Of a DNA stretch of 64,000 nucleotides, positions 62,476 to 64,000 are shown piece after piece. Under the pieces are notes generated by a model that saw nothing but the letters and a program-made list of their open reading frames with translations, did not search any database and was not told the DNA's origin. The number at the start of each line of letters is the position of its first letter. The stretch's first letter is position 1. Source of the DNA: an uncultured Eubacterium sp. (GTDB taxonomy: Bacteria > Bacillota > Clostridia > Lachnospirales > CAG-274); NCBI GenBank assembly GCA_900551755.1, contig URXK01000001.1, forward strand, positions 186,001-250,000, given 5' to 3'. Both the position numbers and the translations under genes were made by a program.

Positions 62476-63954
62476 TTATAATGTTACGCCATTTTTGAAA
62501 ATAGCAATTTCTCTATAACCATTGATTTCATTTCTTGTCTTAGTTTTGTTAGATGCAACATCAAGAATATACTTAAAGAAGTCTTCAGCATAATCGTCCA
62601 TCTGCTTATCTTCAACAAGTCTGCCCGCATTCCAGTCAATCCAATTAGGCTTTTTCTGAGCTAAAGCAGAGTTTGTAGCAATCTTAACAGTAGGAACAGG
62701 AGAACCTACAGGAGTACCACGACCTGTTGAGAAAAGAATAATGTGACAACCTGATGCCATCATACCACTAATAGCAACGATGTCATTACCAGGACCCTGT
62801 AAAAGGCTAAGACCCTGTGCAGTTGCTTTTTCGCCATACTTAAGAACACCCATAACATTAGATGTACCACCCTTTTGAGTACAGCCTAAAGACTTATCCT
62901 CAAGAGTTGTAATACCACCCTTCTTGTTACCAGGTGAAGGATTTTCACCTACAGGCTCGCCGTGGCTTAAGAAATATTCCTTAAAGTCATTAATAAGGTG
63001 AACTGTTTTTTCAAAAAGCTCTGGAGTCTTACATCTATCCATAAGCATTGTTTCAGCACCAAACATTTCTGGTACTTCTGAAAGAACTGTCTTACCACCA
63101 TTTGCAACAACAATATCAGAAATTCTACCAATAAGTGGGTTAGCTGTAATACCTGATAAACCATCAGAACCACCACACTTAAGACCAATAACAAGCTTAG
63201 ATACAGGACATTCTTCCTGCTTGAACTGCTGAGCATATTCAACAAGTTCGCCAATCTTAGTCATAGCATCTTCGATTTCGTCATCACTTTCCTGAGTAAC
63301 TAAGAATTTAACTCTTTCTTCATCATAGTCACCAAGTACCTTTTTGAATTCATTTAAGTTATTGTTTTCGCAACCTAAACTTAAAACAAGAACACCAGCA
63401 GCGTTAGGGTGATTAACCATACCAGCTAAAAGCTTCTGAGTATTTTCGTGGTCTTCACCAAGCTGAGAACAACCATAAGGATGAACAAAGTTGTAGATAC
63501 CATCAATCTTATCGCCAAATCTCTTGTTAGCTTCGTTGATAATTGCATTAGAAACACCGTTTACACAACCAACTGTGTTAATAACCCAAATTTCATTTCT
63601 GATACCAACTTCGCCATTTTTACGAACATAGCCCATAAAAGTTTCGTGTCTTGTTACAGGAATATCCTTTAATTTAGGGTTATAAGTGTATTCAAGAGTA
63701 GAGCTTAAGTTAGTCTTAATATTGTGAGTGTGTACCCACTGACCAGCCTTAATTTCTGTAGTTGCATGACCAATAGGGTAGCCATACTTGATAATGTTTT
63801 CGCCTTCCTTAATGTCAACAAGGGCCATTTTATGACCCCTGTCGATATTTTCAACTGCCTTTACACCGAAGATTTCTTCACCAGCAGTAATGTTGCGAAG
63901 GGCTACAACAACGTTATCATTATCATTTATTTTAATAGCATTGTTTGTATTCAT
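62476..63954 (-). CDS. uxaA: UxaA family altronate dehydratase
   Basis: A 492-residue, two-domain dehydratase acting on altronate to give 2-keto-3-deoxygluconate. The N-terminal SAF domain is at about residues 1-95. The main domain has NTVGCVNGVSNAI near 126-138, YGCSQLGEDHENT near 160-172, GLKCGGSDGLSGITANPLIG near 258-277, and GRGTPVGSPVPTVKIATN near 418-435. GGAGG precedes the ATG. With uxaC it forms part of hexuronate catabolism; a reductase gene (uxaB) is expected just beyond the window. Confidence 0.96.
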   Translation of the reverse strand: MNTNNAIKINDNDNVVVALRNITAGEEIFGVKAVENIDRGHKMALVDIKEGENIIKYGYPIGHATTEIKAGQWVHTHNIKTNLSSTLEYTYNPKLKDIPVTRHETFMGYVRKNGEVGIRNEIWVINTVGCVNGVSNAIINEANKRFGDKIDGIYNFVHPYGCSQLGEDHENTQKLLAGMVNHPNAAGVLVLSLGCENNNLNEFKKVLGDYDEERVKFLVTQESDDEIEDAMTKIGELVEYAQQFKQEECPVSKLVIGLKCGGSDGLSGITANPLIGRISDIVVANGGKTVLSEVPEMFGAETMLMDRCKTPELFEKTVHLINDFKEYFLSHGEPVGENPSPGNKKGGITTLEDKSLGCTQKGGTSNVMGVLKYGEKATAQGLSLLQGPGNDIVAISGMMASGCHIILFSTGRGTPVGSPVPTVKIATNSALAQKKPNWIDWNAGRLVEDKQMDDYAEDFFKYILDVASNKTKTRNEINGYREIAIFKNGVTL

Positions 63955-63977
63955 ATTATCCTCCGTAATTTGCGTAA

Positions 63978-64000
63978 TTAAGCTAAAACTTTCTTAATTT
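63978..64000 (-). CDS. Possible 3' end of a gene upstream of uxaA (partial)
   Basis: A minus-strand frame enters the window edge and ends IKKVLA-stop at 63978-63980, 23 bases before the uxaA start. Spacing fits an operon neighbour such as a tagaturonate reductase, but six codons cannot prove it; another frame also stops nearby. Confidence 0.3.

Overview
The window looks like chromosome from a low-GC anaerobic Firmicute of the class Clostridia, probably Lachnospirales/Anaerotignaceae-like. Supporting signs are an estimated one-third GC content, strong AGGAGG ribosome sites, an IspH-ribosomal protein S1 fusion, a TIGR03960/TIGR03936/RNase G gene trio, class III (anaerobic) ribonucleotide reductase, T-box, TPP and preQ1 RNA regulators, and a DUF2325-DUF3793-flavodoxin cluster. 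No phage, insertion sequence, CRISPR array, tRNA or rRNA gene was seen. It is mainly core housekeeping sequence with a few accessory loci.

Layout. 1-1131 (minus): ECF sigma factor and a membrane-anchored, anti-sigma-like partner cut by the window edge. 1273-6670: T-box-controlled alaS, rsmA, an unknown two-domain protein and trmB. 6712-7252: a gene-free stretch with decayed palindromic repeats. 7253-15305: a mixed block with an SDR, a MATE transporter, a CtpA-like protease, a cation/proton antiporter, an orphan ParB-like protein, a ferritin-like protein, NAD(P)HX repair and acpS. 15415-23435: birA, a small conserved protein, dusB, two radical-SAM-associated genes, RNase G and RNase Y. 23561-24817 (minus): beta subunit of a Na+-pumping decarboxylase with a newly spotted 38-residue partner, behind a structured RNA leader with a terminator. 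25184-30280: RpiR-type regulator, BaiN-like flavoprotein, an AroH-Cmk fusion and IspH-S1.

30333-34868: complete branched-chain amino acid ABC transporter. 35347-41538: complete F1Fo ATP synthase operon (BEFHAGDC) whose c subunit looks proton-type. 41600-43100: probable iron-starvation operon (DUF2325, DUF3793, flavodoxin) with four copies of a GTTAG-N6-CTAAC inverted repeat. 43257-45620: polar amino acid ABC transporter. 45653-47185: TPP riboswitch and thiC. 47408-49350: PHP phosphatase, unknown membrane protein and VanZ. 49387-53426: preQ1 riboswitch and queD-queE-folE-queC-(55 aa)-queF-HAD. 53575-57107: nrdD-nrdG-dut with paired NrdR boxes. 57163-59936: SodC-like protein, purine permease and M23 peptidase. 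59998-63954 (minus): stalk-domain secreted protein, then uxaC and uxaA for hexuronate catabolism.

Promoters are unusually easy to see: most are TTGACA-like, an exact 17-base spacer and TATAAT/TAAAAT. The strongest whole-window signal is a near absence of two palindromic tetramers, GATC and CATG. I found about five and six copies by eye in 64 kb, where composition alone predicts well over a hundred of each, and Asp and His codon choice bends to avoid them. The best candidates for undescribed biology are the decarboxylase leader RNA, the four-operator iron operon, the AroH-Cmk fusion and this tetramer avoidance.
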